Shown here: positions 26,287-34,210 of the stretch, in pieces | Layout of the letters: each line of letters starts with the position of its first letter | Numbering within the stretch: the first letter of the stretch is position 1 | Source of the DNA: an uncultured Chitinophaga sp. | GTDB taxonomy: Bacteria > Bacteroidota > Bacteroidia > Cytophagales > Cyclobacteriaceae | Assembly (NCBI GenBank): GCA_902168205.1 | Contig: CABHOK010000011.1 | Location: forward strand, 434,001-498,000 | Length of the DNA: 64,000 nucleotides | Reading direction: 5' to 3' | Notes under the pieces: model-generated | Database searches by the model: none | What the model was told of the DNA's origin: nothing | Seen by the model: the letters and a program-made list of their open reading frames with translations, nothing else | Program-made: the position numbers and the translations under genes

Positions 26287-27933
26287 CTACAAAGATACTC
26301 CCCTCTTCCATGGTATGAAGTCGTCCTGGTTCAGCTCGACAGCTTTTGCGGTTACGCGTCCGCTGGCCACTTCGATGATAAAATCAAGAATATCTTCACC
26401 TTCCTGCTCAATGGTTTTTTCACCGGATATGATACCGCCGGTGTTATAGTCGATGATGTCCGGCATGCGCTGGGCAAGCTTGGTGTTGGTTGCAATCTTG
26501 ATTACCTGTGATACCGGGTTGCCCGTAGGTGTACCAAGGCCTGTTGTAAAGAGAATGATCTGTGCACCGGAGCCTGTAGTACCTGTAGTACTTTCAACAT
26601 CGTTACCAGGAGTGCAAAGTAAATTTAGTCCTGGCTTTTTGATATACTCTGCATATTGCAACACATCGGCTACCGGGGCGTTTCCTCCTTTTTTAGCTGC
26701 ACCTGCTGATTTGATAGCATCCGTGATCAGGCCATCTTTAATGTTACCGGGTGATGGGTTCATATCAAAACCTGAACCTACTGCCTCGGCAGCATTTGAA
26801 TAGGTGCGCATTAATTTGATAAAGAGTTCTGCAGCGCTGTCTTCTTCACAACGGTTGATCAGTTCCTGTTCAACACCACACAATTCAGGAAACTCTGAAA
26901 GTATAGTGCTACCTCCCAGGGTAACGAGTACATCTGATGTATGTCCTATAGCAGGGTTTGCAGATATACCGGAGAAACCATCCGAGCCACCACACTTCAA
27001 ACCTACTACAAGTTTACTGAGTGGCGCGGGTTTACGCTCGATCTTGTTTGCTTCAATAAGCTCGAAGAAAGTTTTCTGTATAGCTTGTGTGAGCAACTCT
27101 TGCTCTGTACCGGATTGTTGCTGATCAAGAATGATCACCGGCTTGGTGCCTTTCGGATCAAGTGTCTGAAGTTTCTCACGCAGTGTTTTGATCTCTGCAT
27201 TCTGGCATCCAAGACTTAATATAGTAGCACCCGCTACGTTCGGGTTGTGAATATACCCTGCAAGCAACGCACACAGTGTTTGTGAATCCTGGCGTGTACC
27301 ACCACAACCTCCCTGGTGCGTCAGGAATTTTATACCATCTATATTTTTGAAGATGCGTGAGTGACCGTTTTCAGCAGCAGGTTGAAAAGATATAGAAGAG
27401 ATTTTATCCGTCTTTCCTTCTTTATACAGACTTACCAGTTCGTGAACGTAGTTCTTGTAAGCATCCGGTTTGCTGAAGCCGAGTTCTTCGATAAAGGCTT
27501 TGCTGATTACTTCAACGTTTCTGTTTTCACAGAACACCAGCGGTATAACCAGCCAGTAGTTTGCTGTACCTACCTGTCCATCGGCACGGTGATAGCCCAT
27601 GAATGTTTTGTTCTTGAACTTCGAAACATCCGGCGGAGTCCATTGATAGGTTTTTGTTCTGCCAGAGTATGGAGCAGCTTTGTGCTTGATGTTGTGCGTA
27701 CCAATAACACCACCTTCCTTAATAGGAGAGAGTGCCTTGCCCACCACGGTTCCGTACATAATTACTTCTTCTTCGGGCTGAAGCGGTTTCTCCAGGAATT
27801 TGTGTTTGGCCGGTACATCGTCTACCAGGGTGAGTGATCCACCATTGAGCGTTAGCTTTTCTCCGGCTTTGAGGTCTGTTAATGCTACATAAACATTATC
27901 AGACGGATGAATTTTTAGAAATCTGTTTGACAT
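26287..27933 (-). CDS. uxaA: Altronate dehydratase
   Basis: 548 residues, the usual length of full UxaA. An N-terminal SAF domain (about 1-95: FLKIHPSDNVYVALTDLKAGEKL, then IKEGGVIGTHNIKHKAAPYSGR) is joined to the catalytic UxaA domain with HQGGCGGTRQDSQTLCALLAGY, GLKCGGSDGFSGISANPAIG and TPGNDVESTTGTTGSGAQIILFTTGLGTPTGNP. It dehydrates D-altronate to 2-keto-3-deoxygluconate in the cytoplasm, the third step of galacturonate catabolism. It is divergent from the aldolase-like gene, and both share a region with a 20-bp perfect palindrome. Tagaturonate reductase and uronate isomerase genes are not in this window. Confidence 0.95.
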   Translation of the reverse strand: MSNRFLKIHPSDNVYVALTDLKAGEKLTLNGGSLTLVDDVPAKHKFLEKPLQPEEEVIMYGTVVGKALSPIKEGGVIGTHNIKHKAAPYSGRTKTYQWTPPDVSKFKNKTFMGYHRADGQVGTANYWLVIPLVFCENRNVEVISKAFIEELGFSKPDAYKNYVHELVSLYKEGKTDKISSISFQPAAENGHSRIFKNIDGIKFLTHQGGCGGTRQDSQTLCALLAGYIHNPNVAGATILSLGCQNAEIKTLREKLQTLDPKGTKPVIILDQQQSGTEQELLTQAIQKTFFELIEANKIERKPAPLSKLVVGLKCGGSDGFSGISANPAIGHTSDVLVTLGGSTILSEFPELCGVEQELINRCEEDSAAELFIKLMRTYSNAAEAVGSGFDMNPSPGNIKDGLITDAIKSAGAAKKGGNAPVADVLQYAEYIKKPGLNLLCTPGNDVESTTGTTGSGAQIILFTTGLGTPTGNPVSQVIKIATNTKLAQRMPDIIDYNTGGIISGEKTIEQEGEDILDFIIEVASGRVTAKAVELNQDDFIPWKRGVSL

Positions 27934-27951
27934 ATTGATAAATCGCGTATC

Positions 27952-27971
27952 TTGCGCAATCGATTGCGCAA
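27952..27971. promoter_or_regulatory. 20-bp perfect palindromic operator, copy 3 (uxaA/aldolase-like divergent promoter)
   Basis: TTGCGCAATCGATTGCGCAA is a perfect 20-bp palindrome holding the same GCAATCGATTGC core (27956-27967) as the copies before susC-1 and PL9. It lies 19 bases upstream of the uxaA start codon on the minus strand and 51 bases upstream of the plus-strand gene, so one site could control both directions. Confidence 0.7.
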
Positions 27972-28021
27972 TTTACACAGTTTTAATATTAAAGCAAGGG
28001 ACGAAATTAATATAATTAATC

Positions 28022-28726
28022 ATGCACCGCAGCGAAACAATAACGCTTCAGAAACTAAAATCTACTATCAGCAGAAACGGCATGCTTCCTTTTTTTAATC
28101 ATCAGAATATAGACTGTGTGCTGGAGGTTATGAAGATTTTAAAACGTTGCGAGTGCGATGTGTTTGAATTCACACACCAGCGCGATGCGCGCGGTATACG
28201 CATGTTTGCCTGGCTGGCCGATCGTGCTAAAGAACTTGGTATTACCATGGGAGCCGGTACGATACTCGATGCATCGCAGGCAAACCGCTATATACGGGTC
28301 GGTGCTCAATTTATAGCATCTCCGTTTCTGCACGAAGATGTGGCGCAGGCCTGTCATGATAACGATGTCTTGTGGATACCCGGATGCACAACCTTAGCCG
28401 ATGTACAACAGGCAACGGCATGGGGTGCGACTGCGGTAATGATTATACCCGGTAATATTCTCGGACCGGACTTTGTAAAACAAGTTGTTACCATTCATCC
28501 GGAACTCATGTGTATACCTTCCGGTGGTGTTACCGTGGCGAAAAATAATATCGGGAGCTGGTTTGATGCAGGTGCTTTATGTGTTAGGTTGGGTGACGCA
28601 TTGTTTACACGCGAAGATGTGGCGGTGAAAGATTGGGGAAAAATAGAGAGCAATGTTTTCCATGCGTTTCAGGGAGTCAAGCAATTAAAATCGTCTATCC
28701 TAAGAACCAAATCGATCAGCATCTAG
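28022..28726 (+). CDS. KDPG-aldolase-like protein lacking the Schiff-base lysine
   Basis: 234-residue TIM-barrel protein of the KDPG/KHG aldolase family (CDVFEF, MGAGTILD, FIASPFLHEDVAQACHDNDVLWIPGCTTLADV, PSGGVTVAKNNIGSWFDAGALCVRLG). At the position of the catalytic lysine, three residues before the conserved Pro (KVFPG in the paralogue at 31982), it has Met140 (MIIPG). The active-site Arg four residues after the conserved Glu is replaced by Gln53, while Glu49 is kept. It therefore cannot form the usual Schiff base as drawn. First gene of the plus-strand uronate unit, directly under the palindromic operator; the next gene begins one base after its stop. A sensor, a regulatory subunit or an enzyme with changed chemistry are possibilities. 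Confidence 0.8.
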   Translation: MHRSETITLQKLKSTISRNGMLPFFNHQNIDCVLEVMKILKRCECDVFEFTHQRDARGIRMFAWLADRAKELGITMGAGTILDASQANRYIRVGAQFIASPFLHEDVAQACHDNDVLWIPGCTTLADVQQATAWGATAVMIIPGNILGPDFVKQVVTIHPELMCIPSGGVTVAKNNIGSWFDAGALCVRLGDALFTREDVAVKDWGKIESNVFHAFQGVKQLKSSILRTKSISI

Positions 28727-28727
28727 C

Positions 28728-29777
28728 ATGGCTACAGTTCCTATTGTTACAGCATTACTCTCTTATGGAATGTCGGGCGAAGTATTTCACGCCCCACTCA
28801 TTGCCGCACATCCACAGTTTCAACTCCATACAATCGTACAACGCAGCAGTACACATGCCACCCAACGGTATCCGCAAGTGCGTGTGGTTGATCGTGTTGA
28901 AAAAGTATTTCTGGATGATGCGATAGAACTCATTGTAGTAAACACGCCCAACGACACGCATACCGATTTTGTAACGCGGGCACTCGAAGCCGGTAAACAT
29001 GTTATTGTTGAGAAACCGTTTACCGTTACGGCCGCAGAAGCCGATCAACTTATCGCACTCGCTAAAAAGAAAAATAAAATACTCACGGTATTTCAGAACA
29101 GACGGTGGGATGGCGGCTTTCTCACGGTAAAAAAAATACTCGATAATAATTTAATAGGTAAGATGGTAGAGCTGGAAGTACACTACGATCGCTTCCGAAA
29201 CTATATACAACCTGCTACCTGGAAAGAAGAAACCGGCAGAGGTACCGGTATACTATATAACCTCGGGTCGCACATGCTCGATCAGATCATTTTGCTGTTT
29301 GGATTTCCACGCGAAATAGATGCACGCATCGGTATACAACGCCCCGGAGGAAAAGTGGATGATTACTATGATATACGTTTACAGTACAACGGCTTTCATA
29401 TTATAGTCAAGTCAAGTTACCTCGTGCGCGAACAAGGCCCGCAATATATACTGCATGGCACAGAAGGTTCGTTTGTGAAGTATGGTATAGATCCGCAGGA
29501 GCAGGCATTGAAAGAAGGAAAGACACCTGGCACGAGTGGCTGGGGCACCGAAGATAAACAATACTGGGGCAAGCTCAATACATCAATACAAGGTATACAT
29601 GTAGAGGGCGTGATCGAAACACTGCCGGGCGATTACCTGGCTTTTTATCAAAACATATACGAGGTGATCCGGCAGAATAAACCACTGGCGGTTAAACCGG
29701 AAGAATCGCGCGAAGTGATCCGGTTGATCGAACTATGTTATGAAAGTAATCGCACACGTCAAACTGTTAAACTCTAA
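28728..29777 (+). CDS. Gfo/Idh/MocA-family oxidoreductase
   Basis: 349-residue NAD(P)-dependent oxidoreductase. The Rossmann motif reads SYGMSG (12-17), with the first glycine of GxGxxG replaced by Ser, followed by EVFHAPLI as in the YdgJ/YhhX-like subgroup. EKPF at 95-98 carries the conserved Lys. The C-terminal half has the family beta-sheet with LYNLGSHMLDQIILLFGFP containing the catalytic-type His. It starts one base after the aldolase-like gene and is followed by an SDR, so it probably handles a uronate- or aldonate-derived sugar. The substrate is unknown. Confidence 0.85.
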   Translation: MATVPIVTALLSYGMSGEVFHAPLIAAHPQFQLHTIVQRSSTHATQRYPQVRVVDRVEKVFLDDAIELIVVNTPNDTHTDFVTRALEAGKHVIVEKPFTVTAAEADQLIALAKKKNKILTVFQNRRWDGGFLTVKKILDNNLIGKMVELEVHYDRFRNYIQPATWKEETGRGTGILYNLGSHMLDQIILLFGFPREIDARIGIQRPGGKVDDYYDIRLQYNGFHIIVKSSYLVREQGPQYILHGTEGSFVKYGIDPQEQALKEGKTPGTSGWGTEDKQYWGKLNTSIQGIHVEGVIETLPGDYLAFYQNIYEVIRQNKPLAVKPEESREVIRLIELCYESNRTRQTVKL

Positions 29778-29787
29778 ATCGAATCCC

Positions 29788-30609
29788 ATGTATATTCAAG
29801 ATATATTCAATCTTCAAGGTAAAGTAGCCGTTGTAACCGGGGGAACCGGTGTATTGGGAAGTGCCATGAGTAAAGCACTCGCCAAAGCAGGAGCAAGCGT
29901 AGTTATACTCGGAAGAAGAAAAGAAGCTGCCGATGCATTGGCAGACGAAATAAAAAAAGCAGGCGGTACAGCAACAGGTGTTTCTGCCGATGTACTGAAT
30001 GAACAACAACTAAAGGACGCCAGAAAAATTATTACCGACCAATACGGAACAATTGATATACTGGTAAACGGTGCAGGTGGAAACATGCCGGGCGCCACTA
30101 TACTTCCCGATAAAAGTTTTCTGGATCTCAAGATCGATGACTTTCAAAAGGTAGTCGACCTTAATCTTACCGGCACGGTTTTACCATCACAAGTATTTGG
30201 TGAAGTTATGGTGACGAAACGCCAGGGTAACATCATCAATATATCTTCCATGACATCGTTTCGTCCACTGACACGCGTGGTGGGATACTCGGCAGCCAAA
30301 GCAGCCATCAGCAATTTAACGCAGTGGCTGGCGGTGGAGATGGCTAAAAAGTTTGGTGAAGGTATACGCGTGAATGCTATAGCCCCCGGATTCTTTTTAA
30401 CCGAACAAAACCGAACATTGCTTACAAATACCGATGGAAGTCTTACACCTCGCGGAGAGTCAATTATTCGCAGCACACCGTTCGGTCGCTTCGGACAGGC
30501 CGATGAATTGAACGGTACATTGATATGGTTATGCTCCGATGCTTCGAAATTTGTATCGGGAATTGTAGTGCCGGTGGATGGCGGGTTTAGTGCATTTACA
30601 GGGGTGTAG
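29788..30609 (+). CDS. uxuB: SDR-family oxidoreductase, D-mannonate oxidoreductase-like
   Basis: About 273 residues from ATG 29788, 10 bases after the previous stop; an ATG at 29740 lies inside that gene. Classical SDR: TGGTGVLG cofactor motif, NGAGG, catalytic Ser in NISSMTSF and YSAAK with catalytic Tyr and Lys. The blocks EVMVTKRQGNIINISSMTSFRPLTRVVGYSAAKAA, APGFFLTEQNRTLL and the end PVDGGFSAFTGV match the SDR-type D-mannonate oxidoreductases of Bacillus and Bacteroidota, which interconvert fructuronate and mannonate. A KduD-like role in unsaturated-uronate catabolism is an alternative, since no other KduD is visible here. Confidence 0.75.
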   Translation: MYIQDIFNLQGKVAVVTGGTGVLGSAMSKALAKAGASVVILGRRKEAADALADEIKKAGGTATGVSADVLNEQQLKDARKIITDQYGTIDILVNGAGGNMPGATILPDKSFLDLKIDDFQKVVDLNLTGTVLPSQVFGEVMVTKRQGNIINISSMTSFRPLTRVVGYSAAKAAISNLTQWLAVEMAKKFGEGIRVNAIAPGFFLTEQNRTLLTNTDGSLTPRGESIIRSTPFGRFGQADELNGTLIWLCSDASKFVSGIVVPVDGGFSAFTGV

Positions 30610-30907
30610 AAGTGGGGAGGTCCCAAAGTCGGGAAGATGGGAAGCCCGGAAGTAGAGTGGAGTTGGGGGAGATGTGCGGTGGACGGAAGAGAAGTAAGAA
30701 TTGATAGGTAAGAATTAGTAAGGATATAGTTTGATATGTAGTTAGTGTGCTGGGTTAGTATCTGTCGTTGTAGATATATACTTCAAAAACGAGTACAGCT
30801 TCAGAAGTAAAGCATGGCAAAAAAACTTCCGGTCTTTCGGAATTCCCGACTTTCGGACTCTTCTCCGACTCTCGGTCTCCGCCTCCGGACTTAAAAAGAA
30901 ATAAGGA
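30610..30907 (+). other. Intergenic region with purine-rich and pyrimidine-rich inverted segments
   Basis: 298 bases without a convincing gene between the SDR and kdgK. The first about 90 bases are strongly G/A-rich on the plus strand and the last about 65 (30828-30892) are C/T-rich with repeated CGACT, CGGACT and CTCGGTCTCC units. CCCAAAGTCGGGAA (30622-30635) pairs with TTCCCGACTTTCGG (30843-30856) at 13 of 14 positions, so a transcript could fold the region into one long imperfect hairpin ahead of kdgK. Confidence 0.5.
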
Positions 30908-31906
30908 ATGAACAAAAAAGTAATCACCTTCGGAGAAATCATGTTACGGCTCTCTACTCCGGGGTTTGCACGGTTTACGCAGGCTGAAAGTTTTAAAGCA
31001 CTGTATGCAGGATCGGAAGCAAATGTAGCAGCATCACTCAGTCACTTTGGTATTCCAACGGCTCATGTTACGCGCTTTCCGGAGAATGATCTGGGCAAAG
31101 CCGCAACGCAAACACTGAAGCGCTACGGTGTGGATACACGCTATATTGTATATGGTGATGAACGCATGGGACTATATTTCCTGGAGAACGGTTCCATGCA
31201 ACGAGCTTCACGCATTGTATACGATCGTTTCAATTCTGCCTTCGCACATATAAAGCCGGGCATGATCGATTGGACAGAGGTGCTGAAAGATGCCGCTTGG
31301 TTTCACTGGACGGGTATAACTCCGGCTATATCGCAAGGTGCTGCCGATGTTTGTAAAGAAGCTATAGCCGCAGCACGCAAAATGAACATCACCATCTCGG
31401 GCGATATAAACTACCGGAGAAATCTCTGGCAGTATGGAAAAACGGCTCGTGATATTATGCCTGCACTCATTGAATCCACGAATGTGATTATAGCCGGCAT
31501 TACCGATATGGAAAATTGTGTAGGTATATCAGGTGCCACGTTTGAAGAGGCATGCAAGGCATTCAAACAGGCTTATCCATCAACTACTAAAATATCTACT
31601 ACACTGCGCGATTCTATAAGTTCATCGCATAACCGACTTACCGGTTTGCTATGGAACGGCAAAGAGCTACTGCAATCACAGGAGTATGATATGCCGAACA
31701 TTGTAGATCGTGTAGGCGGAGGCGATGCCTATATGGCGGGCTTGATCTATGGTATACTTACCTCCAAGACCGATGCAGCCACGGTTGAGTTTGCAACGGC
31801 AGCCAGTGTGCTCAAACACTCCATCGAAGGTGATGTTAACTTAGTAACGGCCGATGAAGTAGAGCAACTGGTAAAAGGCGAAAATGTAGGCAAACTACTA
31901 CGATAG
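30908..31906 (+). CDS. kdgK: 2-keto-3-deoxygluconate kinase
   Basis: 332-residue PfkB-family sugar kinase. N-terminal VITFGEIMLRLSTPGFARF and the GSEANVAASLSHFG glycine-rich motif (35-48) are typical of KdgK. The C-terminal PfkB signature reads DRVGGGDAYMAGL with the catalytic base Asp273. It phosphorylates 2-keto-3-deoxygluconate, made by UxaA and from KdgF-derived intermediates, giving KDPG. The next gene is the intact KDPG aldolase, so the two adjacent genes complete the route to pyruvate and glyceraldehyde 3-phosphate. Confidence 0.92.
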   Translation: MNKKVITFGEIMLRLSTPGFARFTQAESFKALYAGSEANVAASLSHFGIPTAHVTRFPENDLGKAATQTLKRYGVDTRYIVYGDERMGLYFLENGSMQRASRIVYDRFNSAFAHIKPGMIDWTEVLKDAAWFHWTGITPAISQGAADVCKEAIAAARKMNITISGDINYRRNLWQYGKTARDIMPALIESTNVIIAGITDMENCVGISGATFEEACKAFKQAYPSTTKISTTLRDSISSSHNRLTGLLWNGKELLQSQEYDMPNIVDRVGGGDAYMAGLIYGILTSKTDAATVEFATAASVLKHSIEGDVNLVTADEVEQLVKGENVGKLLR

Positions 31907-31981
31907 CAATAGGACACAAGTTATCCGGAATATATACGAATAACTATTAACTGATAACGATTAACAATTAACGGCTAAAGA

Positions 31982-32644
31982 ATGAAATTCACCAATCAGC
32001 AAATAGTAGATACCATGAAGCGCACTGGTGTGGTGCCATTATTCACACACGACAATGCCGAAGAAGCGCAGCAGGTTATAGAGGCAGCGTATCGCGGAGG
32101 CGTTCGTGTGTTTGAATTTACCAACCGGAAGAAAAACTCGTACGATGTATTTGTACACATTCTGAAACAACGGAGTAACTACCCGGATCTGATGATTGGT
32201 ATCGGTACTATTATGGATGGTGCGACTACTAAGAAATTTATTGACGCAGGAGCAGACTTTATTATATCTCCGATTCTGAAACTGGAAATGGCTGAAGTAT
32301 GTCGCGCGCACAATAAACTGTGGATGCCAGGCTGCGCTACGCTTACGGAAATTGTAACTGCAAAAGAAAACGGAGCTGAAGTAATAAAAGTATTTCCGGG
32401 TTCTGTACTCGGGCCGGGCTTTGTTTCGTCTATCATGCCCGTTGTGCCGGATCTGCAATTGATGATTACCGGAGGTGTAGAGCCCAATGAGAAAAATCTG
32501 TCTGCGTGGTTCAAGGCAGGGGCTATGTGTGTAGGGATGGGATCGCAGTTATTTACAAAAGAAATTATAGCGGAGAAAAATTGGACACTGTTGGAGAAGA
32601 ATGTAACGGAGGCGTTGGATATTGTGAAGAAACTGCGTAGCTGA
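31982..32644 (+). CDS. eda: KDPG/KHG aldolase
   Basis: 220-residue class I aldolase that cleaves KDPG to pyruvate and glyceraldehyde 3-phosphate. All key residues are present: Glu45 and Arg49 in VFEFTNRK, and the Schiff-base Lys136 in GAEVIKVFPG, followed by the phosphate-binding ITGGVEPNEKNLSAWFKAGAMCVGMGS. It is a paralogue of the protein at 28022, which has lost Lys and Arg at these positions. It lies between kdgK and the hexuronate transporter on the same strand. Confidence 0.93.
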   Translation: MKFTNQQIVDTMKRTGVVPLFTHDNAEEAQQVIEAAYRGGVRVFEFTNRKKNSYDVFVHILKQRSNYPDLMIGIGTIMDGATTKKFIDAGADFIISPILKLEMAEVCRAHNKLWMPGCATLTEIVTAKENGAEVIKVFPGSVLGPGFVSSIMPVVPDLQLMITGGVEPNEKNLSAWFKAGAMCVGMGSQLFTKEIIAEKNWTLLEKNVTEALDIVKKLRS

Positions 32645-32713
32645 AAGTAGCTGCAGTTGTTGAGACAGTATATATAAACCTATAAAGAGATTTTACAACC
32701 AAACCCATAAACC

Positions 32714-34096
32714 GTGGAAAAACTTCATAATGCAAACCAGGCCATTGGTAAATACCGATGGACGATCTGTGCCCTGGTATTTTTTGCCACCACCATTAAC
32801 TATCTCGATCGGCAGGTATTGAGTTTGTTGCAGCCAAGACTTGAGGAACTTTTCGGATGGACCAATAGTGACTACGCCAGCATTGCTGCCGTTTTTCAGT
32901 TTACGTATGCTATATCCATGTTGTTTGCCGGACGCCTGGTTGATAAGCTCGACACGAAGTGGGGCTATGGTTGGGCTATTATTATCTGGTCTGCGGCTGC
33001 GGTTGTTCATGCGTTGGCATTACCCATTGGCGAAAATATAGCATCGATACTCGGTTGGTTCGGTGTGGGTGCTGTATCCATTTCGGTTGCCGGGTTTATG
33101 TTCTCGCGCGCATTTCTGGCGTTGGGTGAAGCCGGTAACTTTCCCGCTGCGATCAAAGCTACAGCTGAGTATTTTCCGAAACGCGAACGTTCTTTTGCTA
33201 CCGGTATATTTAACTCGGGCGCAAATATTGGGGCTATACTCGCTCCGATAACGGTACCGTGGATCTATAGCAATTGGGGATGGGAGGCAGCCTTCATCAT
33301 TATCGGTGCGATTGGCTTTCTGTGGCTGTTGTTCTGGCTGACGCTCTATGAGAAACCGGAAAAACAAAAACGTCTTTCTGCTGCCGAGTTGAACTATATC
33401 AACAGTGATGAAGATAAAAGTACACCAACGCAAACTGTTACACCCGATGAAAAGGTTTCATGGTTTCAACTGCTTGGCTATAAACAAACCTGGGCCTTTG
33501 CTTTTGGTAAATTTATGACGGACGGTGTGTGGTGGTTCTTCCTCTTCTGGTTGCCGGCATACCTCAAAGCACAATATGGCATTATTGATAAGGCTGTAAC
33601 ATTACCGTTAACGGTATTGTATACATTGGCCATGGTGGGGAGTATAATGGGCGGATGGTTCCCGATGTATTTTATTCGCAAAGGCTATGCGGTATACGAT
33701 GGTCGCATGCGCGCGATGCTGGTAATTGCGTTGTTCCCGTTATTGGTACTGGCAGCACAACCTTTGGGTGATATCAGTTTCTGGCTCCCGGTGTTATTCA
33801 TTGGTATAGGAGCATCGGCACACCAGGCATGGAGCGCAAATATATTTACGACTGTGTCTGATATGTTTCCGAAAAAAGCAGTGGCATCAGTGGTAGGCAT
33901 TGGTGGTATGGCCGGTGGTATTGGTGGTGTTATTCTCACTAAATTAGGAGGAGCACTCTTCGATCATTACAAGGCATTAGGACACATCGAGACGGGGTAT
34001 ACCATCATGTTCACCATTTGTTCGGTTGCCTACCTGGTGGCGTGGTCTGTTATGAAAGCACTGGTGCCGAAGTATAAACCGATCACAGACCTCTAG
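32714..34096 (+). CDS. MFS hexuronate transporter (ExuT-like, ACS family)
   Basis: 460-residue, 12-helix major-facilitator transporter starting with GTG at 32714; no ATG gives a better start. Motifs of the anion:cation symporter family are present: TTINYLDRQVLSLLQP, GLxEAGNFPA-type LALGEAGNFPAAIKATAEYFPKRERSFATGIFNSGANIGAILAP, and YEKPEKQKRLSAAELNYI in the central loop. ExuT-type members import galacturonate and glucuronate across the inner membrane with protons. Its position after kdgK and eda supports that substrate. Confidence 0.88.
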   Translation: MEKLHNANQAIGKYRWTICALVFFATTINYLDRQVLSLLQPRLEELFGWTNSDYASIAAVFQFTYAISMLFAGRLVDKLDTKWGYGWAIIIWSAAAVVHALALPIGENIASILGWFGVGAVSISVAGFMFSRAFLALGEAGNFPAAIKATAEYFPKRERSFATGIFNSGANIGAILAPITVPWIYSNWGWEAAFIIIGAIGFLWLLFWLTLYEKPEKQKRLSAAELNYINSDEDKSTPTQTVTPDEKVSWFQLLGYKQTWAFAFGKFMTDGVWWFFLFWLPAYLKAQYGIIDKAVTLPLTVLYTLAMVGSIMGGWFPMYFIRKGYAVYDGRMRAMLVIALFPLLVLAAQPLGDISFWLPVLFIGIGASAHQAWSANIFTTVSDMFPKKAVASVVGIGGMAGGIGGVILTKLGGALFDHYKALGHIETGYTIMFTICSVAYLVAWSVMKALVPKYKPITDL

Positions 34097-34210
34097 GGAA
34101 AATTTGCTTCATCGTAATTCCTGAAATATATACTCAAACTCTCGCTGACCTGTATAGGGTATAAAAATTTATTTTTTATATTTCACTTCCTCAACCAGAG
34201 GTAGAGCCCC

